Source: Pseudanabaena minima (GTDB lineage: Bacteria; Cyanobacteriota; Cyanobacteriia; Pseudanabaenales; Pseudanabaenaceae). From it: a stretch of DNA of 64,000 bases. The position numbers were made by a program, and so were the translations under genes. Positions 7,999 to 15,666 of this stretch are shown here, in pieces. The notes under the pieces are model-generated. The model worked only from the letters and a program-made list of their open reading frames with translations, was not told where the DNA came from and did no database searches. The DNA lies in contig NZ_CP159508.1 of assembly GCF_051131155.1 (NCBI RefSeq), positions 3,410,001-3,474,000 on the forward strand, given 5' to 3'. Positions within the stretch are counted from its first letter, which is position 1, and each line of letters begins with the position of its first letter.

Positions 7999-8292
7999 TT
8001 ATGCTTCGGTCGTTTCTTCAGTTACGCTTTCTTCAGGTGCTTCAGTCACTTCCGCAATAACTTCTTCCACAACTGGTTGTGGCTTGGTTGGCTTGGGTCC
8101 CCTGACTAAAGCGAGATTTACGGGAGCCTTAACTTCTTCATCCCTTCCACCTCTTTTATCTCTCTTGCCCTTACCACCATCACGGCCAGAACGCTTTTTG
8201 TCGGAGTCGTCAGACTGTCTCGCGCTAGGTGTGGTTTCGGTTGTTTCGGGTTTTAGCTGACGGTCTGCTTTCTTGATAGGACGTTCTACCAT
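7999..8292 (-). CDS. low-complexity basic/acidic protein of unknown function
   Basis: 97 aa from ATG 8292 ('MVERPIKKADRQLKPE'); the open frame extends upstream into a palindrome but the sequence there is not protein-like. The middle is rich in Arg, Lys, Gly and Asp ('RSGRDGGKGKRDKRGGRDEE'), and the C-terminus is acidic (Glu/Thr/Val). A basic Gly/Arg-rich region next to an acidic tail suggests an intrinsically disordered, possibly nucleic-acid-binding protein. I recall similar short cyanobacterial proteins starting 'MVERPIKKxDRQ' but no assigned function. Confidence 0.7.
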   Translation of the reverse strand: MVERPIKKADRQLKPETTETTPSARQSDDSDKKRSGRDGGKGKRDKRGGRDEEVKAPVNLALVRGPKPTKPQPVVEEVIAEVTEAPEESVTEETTEA

Positions 8293-8367
8293 TGTTAAAT
8301 TCCTGATTAACTTGATGTATTTGTATCCTAGCCTGTTTAGGTATAATCTCGCGAACAAAACTAGAAA

Positions 8368-8440
8368 GGACGCTTTGCGTCCCCATAAAACTCTAAAAGT
8401 AGAGGTGGCGCTTCGCGCCACCTCTACTTTTAGAGTTTTA
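8368..8440. repeat. two palindromes in a divergent intergenic region
   Basis: A small hairpin GGACGC-TTT-GCGTCC (8368-8382) is followed by a 26-bp-arm perfect palindrome (8386-8411 / 8415-8440, loop TTC). Both lie between the start of a minus-strand gene (8292) and the start of nitH (8785), so neither is at a gene end. Confidence 0.8.
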
Positions 8441-8451
8441 CAAACTATTGA

Positions 8452-8613
8452 CTGATGTTACACAGAATGCAGATGATAAACCTCTTGTTGATAGCAAAAC
8501 AGGACAACCACGGGGGGATTGCCCCTACCTGAAGATTCATATTTTGAGGGACTGCGCCCCCGTGCCAGCCCCAAACATCGGCTATCGCAGGAATTCTATC
8601 TACGTAAAGTGAG
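8452..8613. mobile_element. MITE-like element, family 1, copy D
   Basis: 162 bp starting CTGATGTTACACAGAA. The right end is diverged (TCTACGTAAAGTGAG), but the element is bounded by a perfect 7-bp direct repeat CTATTGA (8445-8451 and 8614-8620). Its interior is like copy A and in the same orientation. It inserted upstream of the NtcA promoter of nitH without touching it. Confidence 0.82.
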
Positions 8614-8705
8614 CTATTGATTTAGCTAGAAATTTAATTGGCGATCGCCTCACAATCCTCGGTACGTTTTCTATCCCTAGCGTTATCGATAGACTTCAAG
8701 ATTTC

Positions 8706-8748
8706 GTAGTTAGGAATACAAAATCACTGTTTAGCTAGCAATTACTCT
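8706..8748 (+). promoter_or_regulatory. NtcA-activated promoter of nitH
   Basis: GTA-N8-TAC at 8706-8719 (GTAGTTAGGAATAC) is a perfect NtcA consensus. It is followed after 23 bases by TACTCT (8743-8748), matching the TAN3T -10 box. This spacing is that of class II NtcA-dependent promoters, induced when nitrogen is short. nitH starts at 8785. An octamer TATCGATA lies 14 bases upstream (8684-8691). Confidence 0.8.
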
Positions 8749-8784
8749 CAAATCATTCTAAGCAGCGATTTAAGAAGTTAGCCA

Positions 8785-10077
8785 ATGACAAATCACTATC
8801 CCGTTGTAATTGTTGGCGGTGGTCAGGCTGGTCTATCCATAAGCTATTGCTTAAAGGAAAGAGGCTTAGACCATATTATTTTTGAGAAGAATCAGATTGC
8901 GAATGCATGGCGATCGCAGCGATGGGATTCCTTTTGTCTGGTAACTCCCAATTGGCAATGCCAGCTTCCCGGCTATCCCTATAAAGGTAATGAGCCAGAA
9001 GGTTTCATCAAAAAAGATGAAATCGTTGCCTATATCGAAAATTATGCCCGATCTTTTGATCCTCCGATTCGGGAAGGCGTAGAAGTTCTGAATTTACGAC
9101 GAGGCGATCGCGGGATTTTTGAAGTGACAACCAGTATTGGTGATTACACCGCCGATCAGGTTGTCGTCGCCGCAGGTGCATACCATCAGCCGAAGATTCC
9201 CAAAATTGCTGAGCGCTTGCCAGAGCATATTTTGCAGGTACATTCCTCAAAGTACAAAAATCCTGAATCTCTTCCCGAAGGTGCGGTCTTGGTAATTGGC
9301 ACTGGTCAATCGGGCTGCCAAATTGCCGAAGATTTACATTTAGCTGGGCGCAAAGTGCATCTATGTGTCGGTAGTGCGCCGCGATCGCCCCGTCGTTATC
9401 GCGGTAAGGACGCAGTAGAATGGCTAGATTTAATGGGATATTATGAACTTTCCATCGATCAGCATCCCCAAAAAGAAAAAGTCCGTTCTAAAGCTAATCA
9501 TTATCTAACTGGACGTGATGGCGGTAGAGAAATCGATTTACGCCGTTTTGCTCTCGAAGGAATGCAGCTACATGGCAGGTTGAAAAATATCTCTAGAAAT
9601 AGCTCTAGTGCTAAATTGGAGTTTTTCAATGACCTCAAGCAAAACCTTGATGGTGCTGATGCCGTATCCGAGAGTATTAAGAAAACGATTGACAATTTTA
9701 TTGCTAAAAATAATCTTGATGCACCCCTTGAGCCTCCCTATCAACCCGTCTGGCAACCAGAAATGGATATTCCCGATCTAGATTTGGCTCAGGCGAATAT
9801 TACAACTGTGATCTGGTGTACGGGCTTTCAATCGGACTTTAGTTGGATCGAGATTCCTGTATTTGATGGCAAGGGCTACCCAGGTCACGATCGTGGAGTG
9901 ACTGAGGTCAAAGGTTTGTACTTCCTAGGATTACCTTGGCTCTATACATGGGGTTCGGGTCGATTTTCAGGAGTTGCCAGAGATGCAACTTATCTCGCTG
10001 ATTACATCATGGCACGGCGCAAGGTTGCCCATGTCAGTGATTGGACTGTGGTTAATGAGTTTTTACTTGGTTCATGA
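8785..10077 (+). CDS. nitH: flavin-dependent oxidoreductase of the Nit1C cluster (MSMEG_0569 family)
   Basis: 430 aa. N-terminal FAD-binding Rossmann motif 'VVIVGGGQAGLSISY', a second nucleotide (NADPH) motif 'VLVIGTGQSGCQIAE' near residue 170, and the 'WCTGFQSDF' ATG-like motif near residue 340, as in flavoprotein monooxygenases. It matches the oxidoreductase that travels with the nitrilase cluster called Nit1C, linked in other bacteria to growth on cyanide. The substrate is unknown. It is transcribed separately from nitB, from its own NtcA promoter. Confidence 0.88.
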   Translation: MTNHYPVVIVGGGQAGLSISYCLKERGLDHIIFEKNQIANAWRSQRWDSFCLVTPNWQCQLPGYPYKGNEPEGFIKKDEIVAYIENYARSFDPPIREGVEVLNLRRGDRGIFEVTTSIGDYTADQVVVAAGAYHQPKIPKIAERLPEHILQVHSSKYKNPESLPEGAVLVIGTGQSGCQIAEDLHLAGRKVHLCVGSAPRSPRRYRGKDAVEWLDLMGYYELSIDQHPQKEKVRSKANHYLTGRDGGREIDLRRFALEGMQLHGRLKNISRNSSSAKLEFFNDLKQNLDGADAVSESIKKTIDNFIAKNNLDAPLEPPYQPVWQPEMDIPDLDLAQANITTVIWCTGFQSDFSWIEIPVFDGKGYPGHDRGVTEVKGLYFLGLPWLYTWGSGRFSGVARDATYLADYIMARRKVAHVSDWTVVNEFLLGS

Positions 10078-10080
10078 CTA

Positions 10081-10160
10081 CCTATCGAAATCGATAGGTA
10101 AGTAATCGCATTTTGATGAATTCCTAAAGAAAGCGATCAGCTTCCTATCGATAAAGATAG
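10081..10160. repeat. CTATCGA inverted repeats between nitH and nitB
   Basis: CCTATCGA-AA-TCGATAGG (10081-10098) lies directly after the nitH stop, and CTATCGATAAAGATAG (10145-10160) lies 14 bases before the nitB NtcA box. The first may be a weak terminator. The octamer TATCGATA in the second (10146-10153) recurs upstream of the nitH NtcA box, so an operator is possible. Confidence 0.5.
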
Positions 10161-10173
10161 AGTTCTCTTTTTC

Positions 10174-10216
10174 GTAACCAGAGATACAAAATGGAACCTC
10201 AGATAGAAACTAATCT
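10174..10216 (+). promoter_or_regulatory. NtcA-activated promoter of nitBCD(EF)
   Basis: GTAACCAGAGATAC (10174-10187) is a perfect GTA-N8-TAC box. It is followed after exactly 23 bases by TAATCT (10211-10216), a TAN3T -10 box. nitB starts at 10373, giving a leader of about 150 bases. The geometry equals that of the nitH promoter at 8706-8748. Confidence 0.82.
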
Positions 10217-10372
10217 GACTTCAAGTTCTTAGTTAGGTATAGGCTTTTAGCTTTTAGCTTTATTACTGACTGTCAGATTATTTAGATATTGCAACCATTT
10301 TGAACTTCAAATTTTAAAGCTAATAGCTAACAGCTAATAGCTTCTTAAACATTTACCTTAAAGGAAACAACA

Positions 10373-10855
10373 ATGCCTGAAGTAACTGCTCCTGCTCACC
10401 AGACTGGCGATTTCTTTGTGAACTATGAAGAGAAAGTATTTGAGGATGTCAAAGCTGAACCTGGGGAGAAAGCCCTTGTCACTTTCCATACTGTCGCTTT
10501 TGAAGGTTCAATCGGTTTTGTGAACCTCTTGCAAGCTACTCGATTGCTTCGCAAAGGTTTTGAAACTTCGATTTTGCTCTACGGTCCTGGGGTAACTCTG
10601 GGTGTACAGCGTGGTTTTCCAAAACTAGGCGATGCAGCTTTCCCTGGACATCAGAATTTCAATGACCAAATCTCTAAATTCATGTCTGAAGGTGGCAAGG
10701 TATATGCTTGTCGCTTTGCCCTGCAAGCTCTCTATGGACATGGTGAACCATCACTAATTCCTGGTATTCGTCCAATTAGCCCTCTGGATGTATTGGATAT
10801 CATTCTTTTGCATCGCAAGGATAACGCCTTCATTCTCGATACTTGGACTCTATAA
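10373..10855 (+). CDS. nitB: nitrogen-starvation response protein, MSMEG_0572/Sll0783 family
   Basis: 160 aa, soluble, DsrE-like in pattern ('ALVTFHTVAFEGSIGFVNLLQATRLLRKG', then 'VYACRFALQALYGHG'). Its Synechocystis homologue Sll0783 is induced by nitrogen starvation and is needed for PHB accumulation (published). The biochemical role is unknown. An AGGA ribosome site lies about 8 bases before the ATG. First gene after the NtcA promoter at 10174; nitC follows 15 bases downstream. Confidence 0.9.
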   Translation: MPEVTAPAHQTGDFFVNYEEKVFEDVKAEPGEKALVTFHTVAFEGSIGFVNLLQATRLLRKGFETSILLYGPGVTLGVQRGFPKLGDAAFPGHQNFNDQISKFMSEGGKVYACRFALQALYGHGEPSLIPGIRPISPLDVLDIILLHRKDNAFILDTWTL

Positions 10856-10870
10856 GGACTTCACAAAATC

Positions 10871-11881
10871 GTGGATTATTCACGCAAAGTTAGAGCCGCC
10901 GCTGTCCAAATCAGTCCTGTGCTGTTCAGTCGCGATGGTACGACCGAGAAAGTCCTGCAAGCGATCGCCAATGCTGCGAAAGAAGGCGCTCAGATCATCG
11001 TTTTTCCTGAAACCTTCGTTCCCTACTATCCTTACTTTTCCTTTGTACAGCCGCCCGTAATGATGGGAAAAGAACACATGCGTCTTTACGAAGAAGCAGT
11101 TGTCGTTCCTAGTCCTGTTACGGATGCGGTCAGTCAAGCGGCGCGATCGCATAGCATCGTTGTTGTGTTAGGTGTGAATGAACGCGATGGTGGTTCGCTC
11201 TATAACACACAGCTAATTTTTGATGCCGATGGGTCGCTGTTACTGAAGCGGCGCAAAATCACACCGACCTATCATGAGCGAATGGTGTGGGGACAGGGTG
11301 ATGGTGCAGGCTTGAAGGTAGTAGATAGTGCGGTTGGTAAAGTCGGCGCTCTGGCTTGTTGGGAGCATTACAATCCTTTAGCAAGGTTTGCTCTAATGTC
11401 TCAGCATGAACAGATTCACTGCGCTCAATTTCCGGGATCTCTAGTTGGACAGATTTTTGCTGACCAAATCGAAGTCACGATCCGCCATCATGCCCTTGAG
11501 TCTGGTTGCTTTGTGATTAATGCCACGGGTTGGCTCTCGGCAGAGCAGGTCAGTCAAATCACCAGCGATGAGAAACTCCAAAAGGCTCTAAGCGGTGGTT
11601 GCAACACTGCGATTATTGGACCAGAAGGAACTCATCTTTGTCCACCGATTACAGAAGGTGAAGGCATGGCGATCGCTGATTTAGATTTCTCGCTGATCAC
11701 CAAACGTAAGCGGATGATGGATTCGGTTGGGCATTATGCGCGTCCAGATTTACTTCAAGCTCATTTAAATGCTGAGGCTTTTGCAGGATTCCAGATCGCC
11801 CAAGGAGGTGATGTCATAATTCCTCCTATGAGCGATCACGGATTGAACGGACTAAAGGACTACGCAGATTCTCAACTATAG
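10871..11881 (+). CDS. nitC: Nit6803-type nitrilase
   Basis: 336 aa from a GTG start. Hydrolyses nitriles to carboxylic acids and ammonia. The catalytic triad is visible: Glu47 ('FPETF'), Lys129 ('RRKITPT') and Cys163 ('ACWEHYNP'), plus the long C-terminal segment ('SVGHYARPDLLQ') typical of the Synechocystis enzyme, to which it is very similar from memory. The natural substrate in the Nit1C pathway is not settled; cyanide-derived 2-aminonitriles are one proposal. Part of the nitBCD run. Confidence 0.95.
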   Translation: MDYSRKVRAAAVQISPVLFSRDGTTEKVLQAIANAAKEGAQIIVFPETFVPYYPYFSFVQPPVMMGKEHMRLYEEAVVVPSPVTDAVSQAARSHSIVVVLGVNERDGGSLYNTQLIFDADGSLLLKRRKITPTYHERMVWGQGDGAGLKVVDSAVGKVGALACWEHYNPLARFALMSQHEQIHCAQFPGSLVGQIFADQIEVTIRHHALESGCFVINATGWLSAEQVSQITSDEKLQKALSGGCNTAIIGPEGTHLCPPITEGEGMAIADLDFSLITKRKRMMDSVGHYARPDLLQAHLNAEAFAGFQIAQGGDVIIPPMSDHGLNGLKDYADSQL

Positions 11882-11922
11882 ACCCAAGGGGCTTAAGCCC
11901 CTTGTTGGTAAAGGCTACCCCC

Positions 11923-13020
11923 ATGAACAAAAAACAATTAATTACGGAATTACAGACTAAGGGTTTGCAACTGGTTGATCGCCAAAACGATCATCAAATG
12001 GGAGCGAATGGTCGCAAAGGTGGCGCAGGCCCTTCCGATCATAAGGCGATCGCCATTGATGGTACGACAGCCATGGTTCCCGTCTTTAATAGTTCAGCAG
12101 CTAGCTCTCCCTATAGGGTGGAGATTAATGCCGAAACTAATGAGATGCTCCTAGAATCAGGAAAAGAAGCGATCGCGCCCATTGCATTTCCTAAGTCTCC
12201 TAACTTCTATAATCTCACCACCAGCGATGGCATCCCCTATTGGAAAATCGCATTGCTGCACAGCCACGATGTTCTAGCAACAACGGTTTTACAGACCTGT
12301 ATGCGCTACAACAATACGGATACGTCCTGTCAGTTTTGTGCGATCGGGCAGTCTCTCGAAGCAGGACGTACCATCGCTCGCAAAACTCCTGCTCAATTAG
12401 CGGAAGTTGCCGAAGCTGCGGTGCGTTTGGATGGCGTCAAAAATATGGTGATGACTACGGGGACTCCAAATACGAGCGATCGCGGTGCGGCTTATTTGAC
12501 GGAATGCGCTAAAGCAATTAAAGCAAAAGTAGATATTCCCATTCAAGCTCAATGCGAACCTCCCGATGACTTTATCTGGTTTGATCGGATGAAGGCAGCA
12601 GGTATCGACACTTTAGGAATGCATCTGGAAGCCGCTGACCCCAAAGTTCGCGCCAAAATCATGGCTGGCAAAGCAAGCGTTCCCCTTGACTATTATTTTG
12701 AAGCCTTTGCTGCTGCCGTGAAGGTATTTGGTTGGGGACAGGTTAGCACCTATCTCTTAGCTGGGTTGGGCGATAGTTTAGAAACTCTGGTGGAAACCTG
12801 CGATCGCCTAATTAGCATCGGTGTTTATCCCTTTGTTGTTCCCTTTGTGCCAATTAGCGGTACGCCCTTAGCCAATCATCCTGCACCGACGACGGAGTTT
12901 ATGTTTGCAGTTTATGAGCAGGTGGGTGCATTACTAAAGCGATCGCAGATGTCTTCCGCCGATATCAAAGCAGGTTGCGCGAAGTGTGGCGCTTGTTCAG
13001 CACTTTCTCTTTTTGAATAA
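11923..13020 (+). CDS. nitD: radical SAM protein of the Nit1C cluster (MSMEG_0568 family)
   Basis: 365 aa from ATG 11923, preceded by AAGG; an earlier TTG would add seven residues with no support. The iron-sulfur cysteines are spaced CX9CX2C (Cys126, Cys136, Cys139: 'CMRYNNTDTSCQFC') rather than the classical CX3CX2C. A TIM-barrel follows ('MVMTTGTPNTSDRG', 'GIDTLGMHLEA'), and a second Cys group 'CAKCGAC' ends the protein. Predicted to bind a [4Fe-4S] cluster and SAM. Substrate unknown; biotin-synthase-like overall. Confidence 0.9.
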   Translation: MNKKQLITELQTKGLQLVDRQNDHQMGANGRKGGAGPSDHKAIAIDGTTAMVPVFNSSAASSPYRVEINAETNEMLLESGKEAIAPIAFPKSPNFYNLTTSDGIPYWKIALLHSHDVLATTVLQTCMRYNNTDTSCQFCAIGQSLEAGRTIARKTPAQLAEVAEAAVRLDGVKNMVMTTGTPNTSDRGAAYLTECAKAIKAKVDIPIQAQCEPPDDFIWFDRMKAAGIDTLGMHLEAADPKVRAKIMAGKASVPLDYYFEAFAAAVKVFGWGQVSTYLLAGLGDSLETLVETCDRLISIGVYPFVVPFVPISGTPLANHPAPTTEFMFAVYEQVGALLKRSQMSSADIKAGCAKCGACSALSLFE

Positions 13021-13095
13021 GAATAAGCCCCTCATTCCTAGCACTTTAGGCTAACCTGTACACATTAGTTATCAGCTATAACATGATTCACTAAT

Positions 13096-13173
13096 AGATC
13101 CCCCCTCAATCCCCCTTAAAAAGGGGGAAGAATTTAATTCTCCCCCCTTTTTAAGGGGGGCTGGGGGGGATCT
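13096..13173. repeat. G/C-rich inverted-repeat element, family 2, copy 1
   Basis: AGATCCCCCCTCAATCCCCC... pairs with ...GGCTGGGGGGGATCT over about 37 bases per arm with a few mismatches. It lies between nitD and nitE. Related copies at 27035-27111 and 28257-28332. MITE-like, no ORF. Downstream of it, TGTATATAGG (13203-13212) may be a -10 region for nitE. Confidence 0.75.
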
Positions 13174-13302
13174 AAACCTTAAAACGCAGATAGCAAGACT
13201 TGTGTATATAGGAGGGAGAGGGGGATAAGAATTTGCCTCACGCCTCTTCTCCCGTAGGAGAATGGGCGTGAGGGCAGAATATTAAACTTAGGGATAATTA
13301 TC

Positions 13303-13809
13303 ATGACTGCCGCTTATATTTTCAAACTAGCATCTACACCACAAGAAATCGATGCCTATTTCGAGCTTCGCAAAGCCATTTTTGTGGAAGAACAATATGT
13401 ATTTGAAGAGAATGATGTCGATGATATTGATGCGATCGCCTATCCGATTGTGGCGATTAATCCAGTCAATAAACAAGTTGTGGGTGTTGTCCGCATTTAT
13501 GAAACCGAAAAAGGCATCTGGTATGGAGGTAGATTAGGCACGCACAAAGACTATCGAAGGGGTTGGCAAATTGGCAAAGGCTTGATTTATAAAGCAGTGA
13601 CAACGGCAAATACATGGGGATGCGATCGCTTCTTTGCCACAGTCCAGATCCAGAATGTGCGCTTCTTCCAACGTCTGCATTGGGAATCGCTTAAGGAAAT
13701 GACCATCTGCGATCGCCCCCATCATTTTATGGAAGCCGATCTTAACTTCTATCCTCCAAGCGATGAAATTCGTCCTACTTATCCTGCTCAAATCCGTGAG
13801 GCTTCCTAA
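13303..13809 (+). CDS. nitE: GNAT N-acetyltransferase of the Nit1C cluster (MSMEG_0567/Sll0786 family)
   Basis: 168 aa with a GNAT fold: 'YFELRKAIFVEEQ' N-terminus, 'VVGVVRIYE', the acetyl-CoA loop 'GRLGTHKDYRRGWQIGKGL' (Q/RxxGxG/A-like) and 'RFFQRLHWESL'. Transfers an acyl group from acyl-CoA to an amine; substrate unknown. It ends immediately before the ATG of nitF (no gap). A 282-base gap with a repeat separates it from nitD, so nitEF may have its own promoter. Confidence 0.88.
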   Translation: MTAAYIFKLASTPQEIDAYFELRKAIFVEEQYVFEENDVDDIDAIAYPIVAINPVNKQVVGVVRIYETEKGIWYGGRLGTHKDYRRGWQIGKGLIYKAVTTANTWGCDRFFATVQIQNVRFFQRLHWESLKEMTICDRPHHFMEADLNFYPPSDEIRPTYPAQIREAS

Positions 13810-14784
13810 ATGCTGGCGGCACTTGCAGCAAAACTTAGGGCATCTATGGGGATCTTGCACAAGCAGGATATTCAGATTACGGCAAGAGGGCTAGGTGAAC
13901 AATGGAATGATGCAATTCTGTTAGGTGATGACTGTGCGGCAATTCGCGATCGCGATGGCTATTTGTTACTTGCTGCTGAGGGGATGTTACCGCAACTAAT
14001 TGAGACTGATCCTTGGTTTGCAGGTTGGTGCTCGGTGATGGTTAATGTTAGCGACATTTACTCAATGGGGGGTGAACCGATCGCCATTGTCGATACGCTC
14101 TGGAGTCAATCACCAGACTCTATTTCTGAGTTATTGGCAGGAATGAAGGCGGCGGCTATTGCTTATCAAGTGCCAATTGTTGGTGGACATACAAATTGTC
14201 GTAGTCCCTACAATGCTCTGTCTGTTGCCATTCTGGGACGCGCTCAGAAGTTGCTCACCAGTTTTAACGCCCAGCCTAATGATATTTTGTTAGCGGCGAT
14301 CGATATGCGTGGGCAGTTTCATCCCGATTACCCCTTCTGGAATGCCGCCACAACTGCCGATCCACAGCGACTACGACAGAATTTATCGATCCTGCCATAT
14401 CTTGCCAAATCAGAACTGTGTGATACGGCTAAAGACATCAGTATGGGTGGGATTATCGGCACTTTATTAATGCTCACGGAAACTTCTAATTGTGGTGCAA
14501 TTCTTGACTTAGATCGGATTCCCTGTCCTGAGCATGTCCCCTTAGAGCGTTGGTTGATTGCTTTTCCTAGCTATGGATTTCTATTAAGCATTCGTCCTGA
14601 AAATGTAGAAGCAGTGCAAGCGCTTTTTCAGGCTCAAAATTTAGTTTGTGCGGTGGTGGGGGAAGTACAAGTGGGTACTGAAGTGATTTTGCGATCGCAA
14701 GGTGAGTCAACTCTATTCTGGGACTTCTCACAGCAATCTCTAACAGGATTTAGCGATCAGCCCGTAGCTAATCTCTCTAAATAA
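13810..14784 (+). CDS. nitF: AIR synthase-like protein of the Nit1C cluster (Sll0787 family)
   Basis: 324 aa, PurM/SelD superfamily ATP-binding fold: 'LLGDDCAAIRDRDGYLLLAAEGM' and 'VSDIYSMGGEPIAIVDTLW' hold the Asp residues that bind Mg-ATP, with 'PIVGGHTN' and 'TAKDISMGGIIGTL' in the second domain. Related to aminoimidazole-ribotide synthase but not purine-specific; probably forms an imine-like product by ATP-driven dehydration. Start codon directly abuts nitE. No nitG-type small gene follows before plsY. Confidence 0.88.
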   Translation: MLAALAAKLRASMGILHKQDIQITARGLGEQWNDAILLGDDCAAIRDRDGYLLLAAEGMLPQLIETDPWFAGWCSVMVNVSDIYSMGGEPIAIVDTLWSQSPDSISELLAGMKAAAIAYQVPIVGGHTNCRSPYNALSVAILGRAQKLLTSFNAQPNDILLAAIDMRGQFHPDYPFWNAATTADPQRLRQNLSILPYLAKSELCDTAKDISMGGIIGTLLMLTETSNCGAILDLDRIPCPEHVPLERWLIAFPSYGFLLSIRPENVEAVQALFQAQNLVCAVVGEVQVGTEVILRSQGESTLFWDFSQQSLTGFSDQPVANLSK

Positions 14785-14991
14785 TTCAGAGATAATTAGC
14801 GATTCCTTTCAAGATTCGTCCCATCACAAAGATAAATAATTATTAAGCGATCAGAGTCTAGACACCATAATTAAAGTTTTTCAAGAATAATTTTATTAAA
14901 CTTTACGGTTAATTCCTGCTTAGTGAATGATTAGTGATACGCAGCAAAGCCGCGCACCACTATCCCAAAAGCTCTCTTAACGAGATTAATT

Positions 14992-15666
14992 ATGGAACTT
15001 GGCTTATTGATTCTTGCTTACTTTATTGGCTCGATACCAACAGGTTATCTGGTGGGTCGAAGCGTAGGGCTTGATATTAGAGAACATGGTTCTGGTTCGA
15101 CGGGAGCCGCCAATGTTTGGCGCACAATTGGTAAAGATAAAGGTATTTTTGTGTTTGGGATAGATTTAATCAAAGGTACTACAACCATCTTGCTCATACA
15201 ATCTATTGGTGAACTCAAACCCACCTCAAGCTCTCTATTTTTCAATAGCTTCCAGACAAATATCCTGCCTCAAAATGAATGGTTTGTAGTAGGAGCAGCA
15301 TTACTAGTGATTTTGGGACATAGTTATTCATGTTGGATTGATTTTAAGGGAGGTAAATCCGTAGCTACAGGTTTAGGAATTCTATTGGCTTTTAATTGGA
15401 TCGTAGGACTAGGAGCATTTAGTTTTTGGTTAGCAACGGTAGTCATGTGGCGAACGACATCAATTGGTTCTATATTGGCTGCGATCGCCGCCTCAAGTCT
15501 CATGCTTTGCACTCACTCACCCGTCGCTTATAAATTGATGGTGTGTGTCGGTAGTCTTCTCATAATTTACCGACATCGCAGCAACCTTGATCGACTATGG
15601 CGAGGGACAGAGCTTAAAATCAACTTTTTTGAGAGCGATCGCCATGAAAATATATCCACGGATTGA
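14992..15666 (+). CDS. plsY: acyl-phosphate:glycerol-3-phosphate acyltransferase PlsY
   Basis: 224 aa polytopic inner-membrane enzyme that acylates sn-glycerol-3-phosphate, the first step of phospholipid synthesis. Signature loops are present: 'GSIPTGYLVG', 'IREHGSGSTGAANVWRTIG' (G3P site), 'GHSYSCWIDFKGGKSVATGLG' (acyl-phosphate loop) and 'YRHRSNLDRLWRGTE'. About five helices. The loop between helices 2 and 3 is some 20 residues longer than in many PlsY ('LKPTSSSLFFNSFQTN'). Its 3' end overlaps the next gene by 23 bases. Confidence 0.95.
   Translation: MELGLLILAYFIGSIPTGYLVGRSVGLDIREHGSGSTGAANVWRTIGKDKGIFVFGIDLIKGTTTILLIQSIGELKPTSSSLFFNSFQTNILPQNEWFVVGAALLVILGHSYSCWIDFKGGKSVATGLGILLAFNWIVGLGAFSFWLATVVMWRTTSIGSILAAIAASSLMLCTHSPVAYKLMVCVGSLLIIYRHRSNLDRLWRGTELKINFFESDRHENISTD

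Noticed and set aside
7994..8260. Ser/Leu-rich plus-strand frame opposite the low-complexity gene
   Set aside because: It is the complement of the Arg/Glu-rich minus-strand gene, which has the better start and composition.
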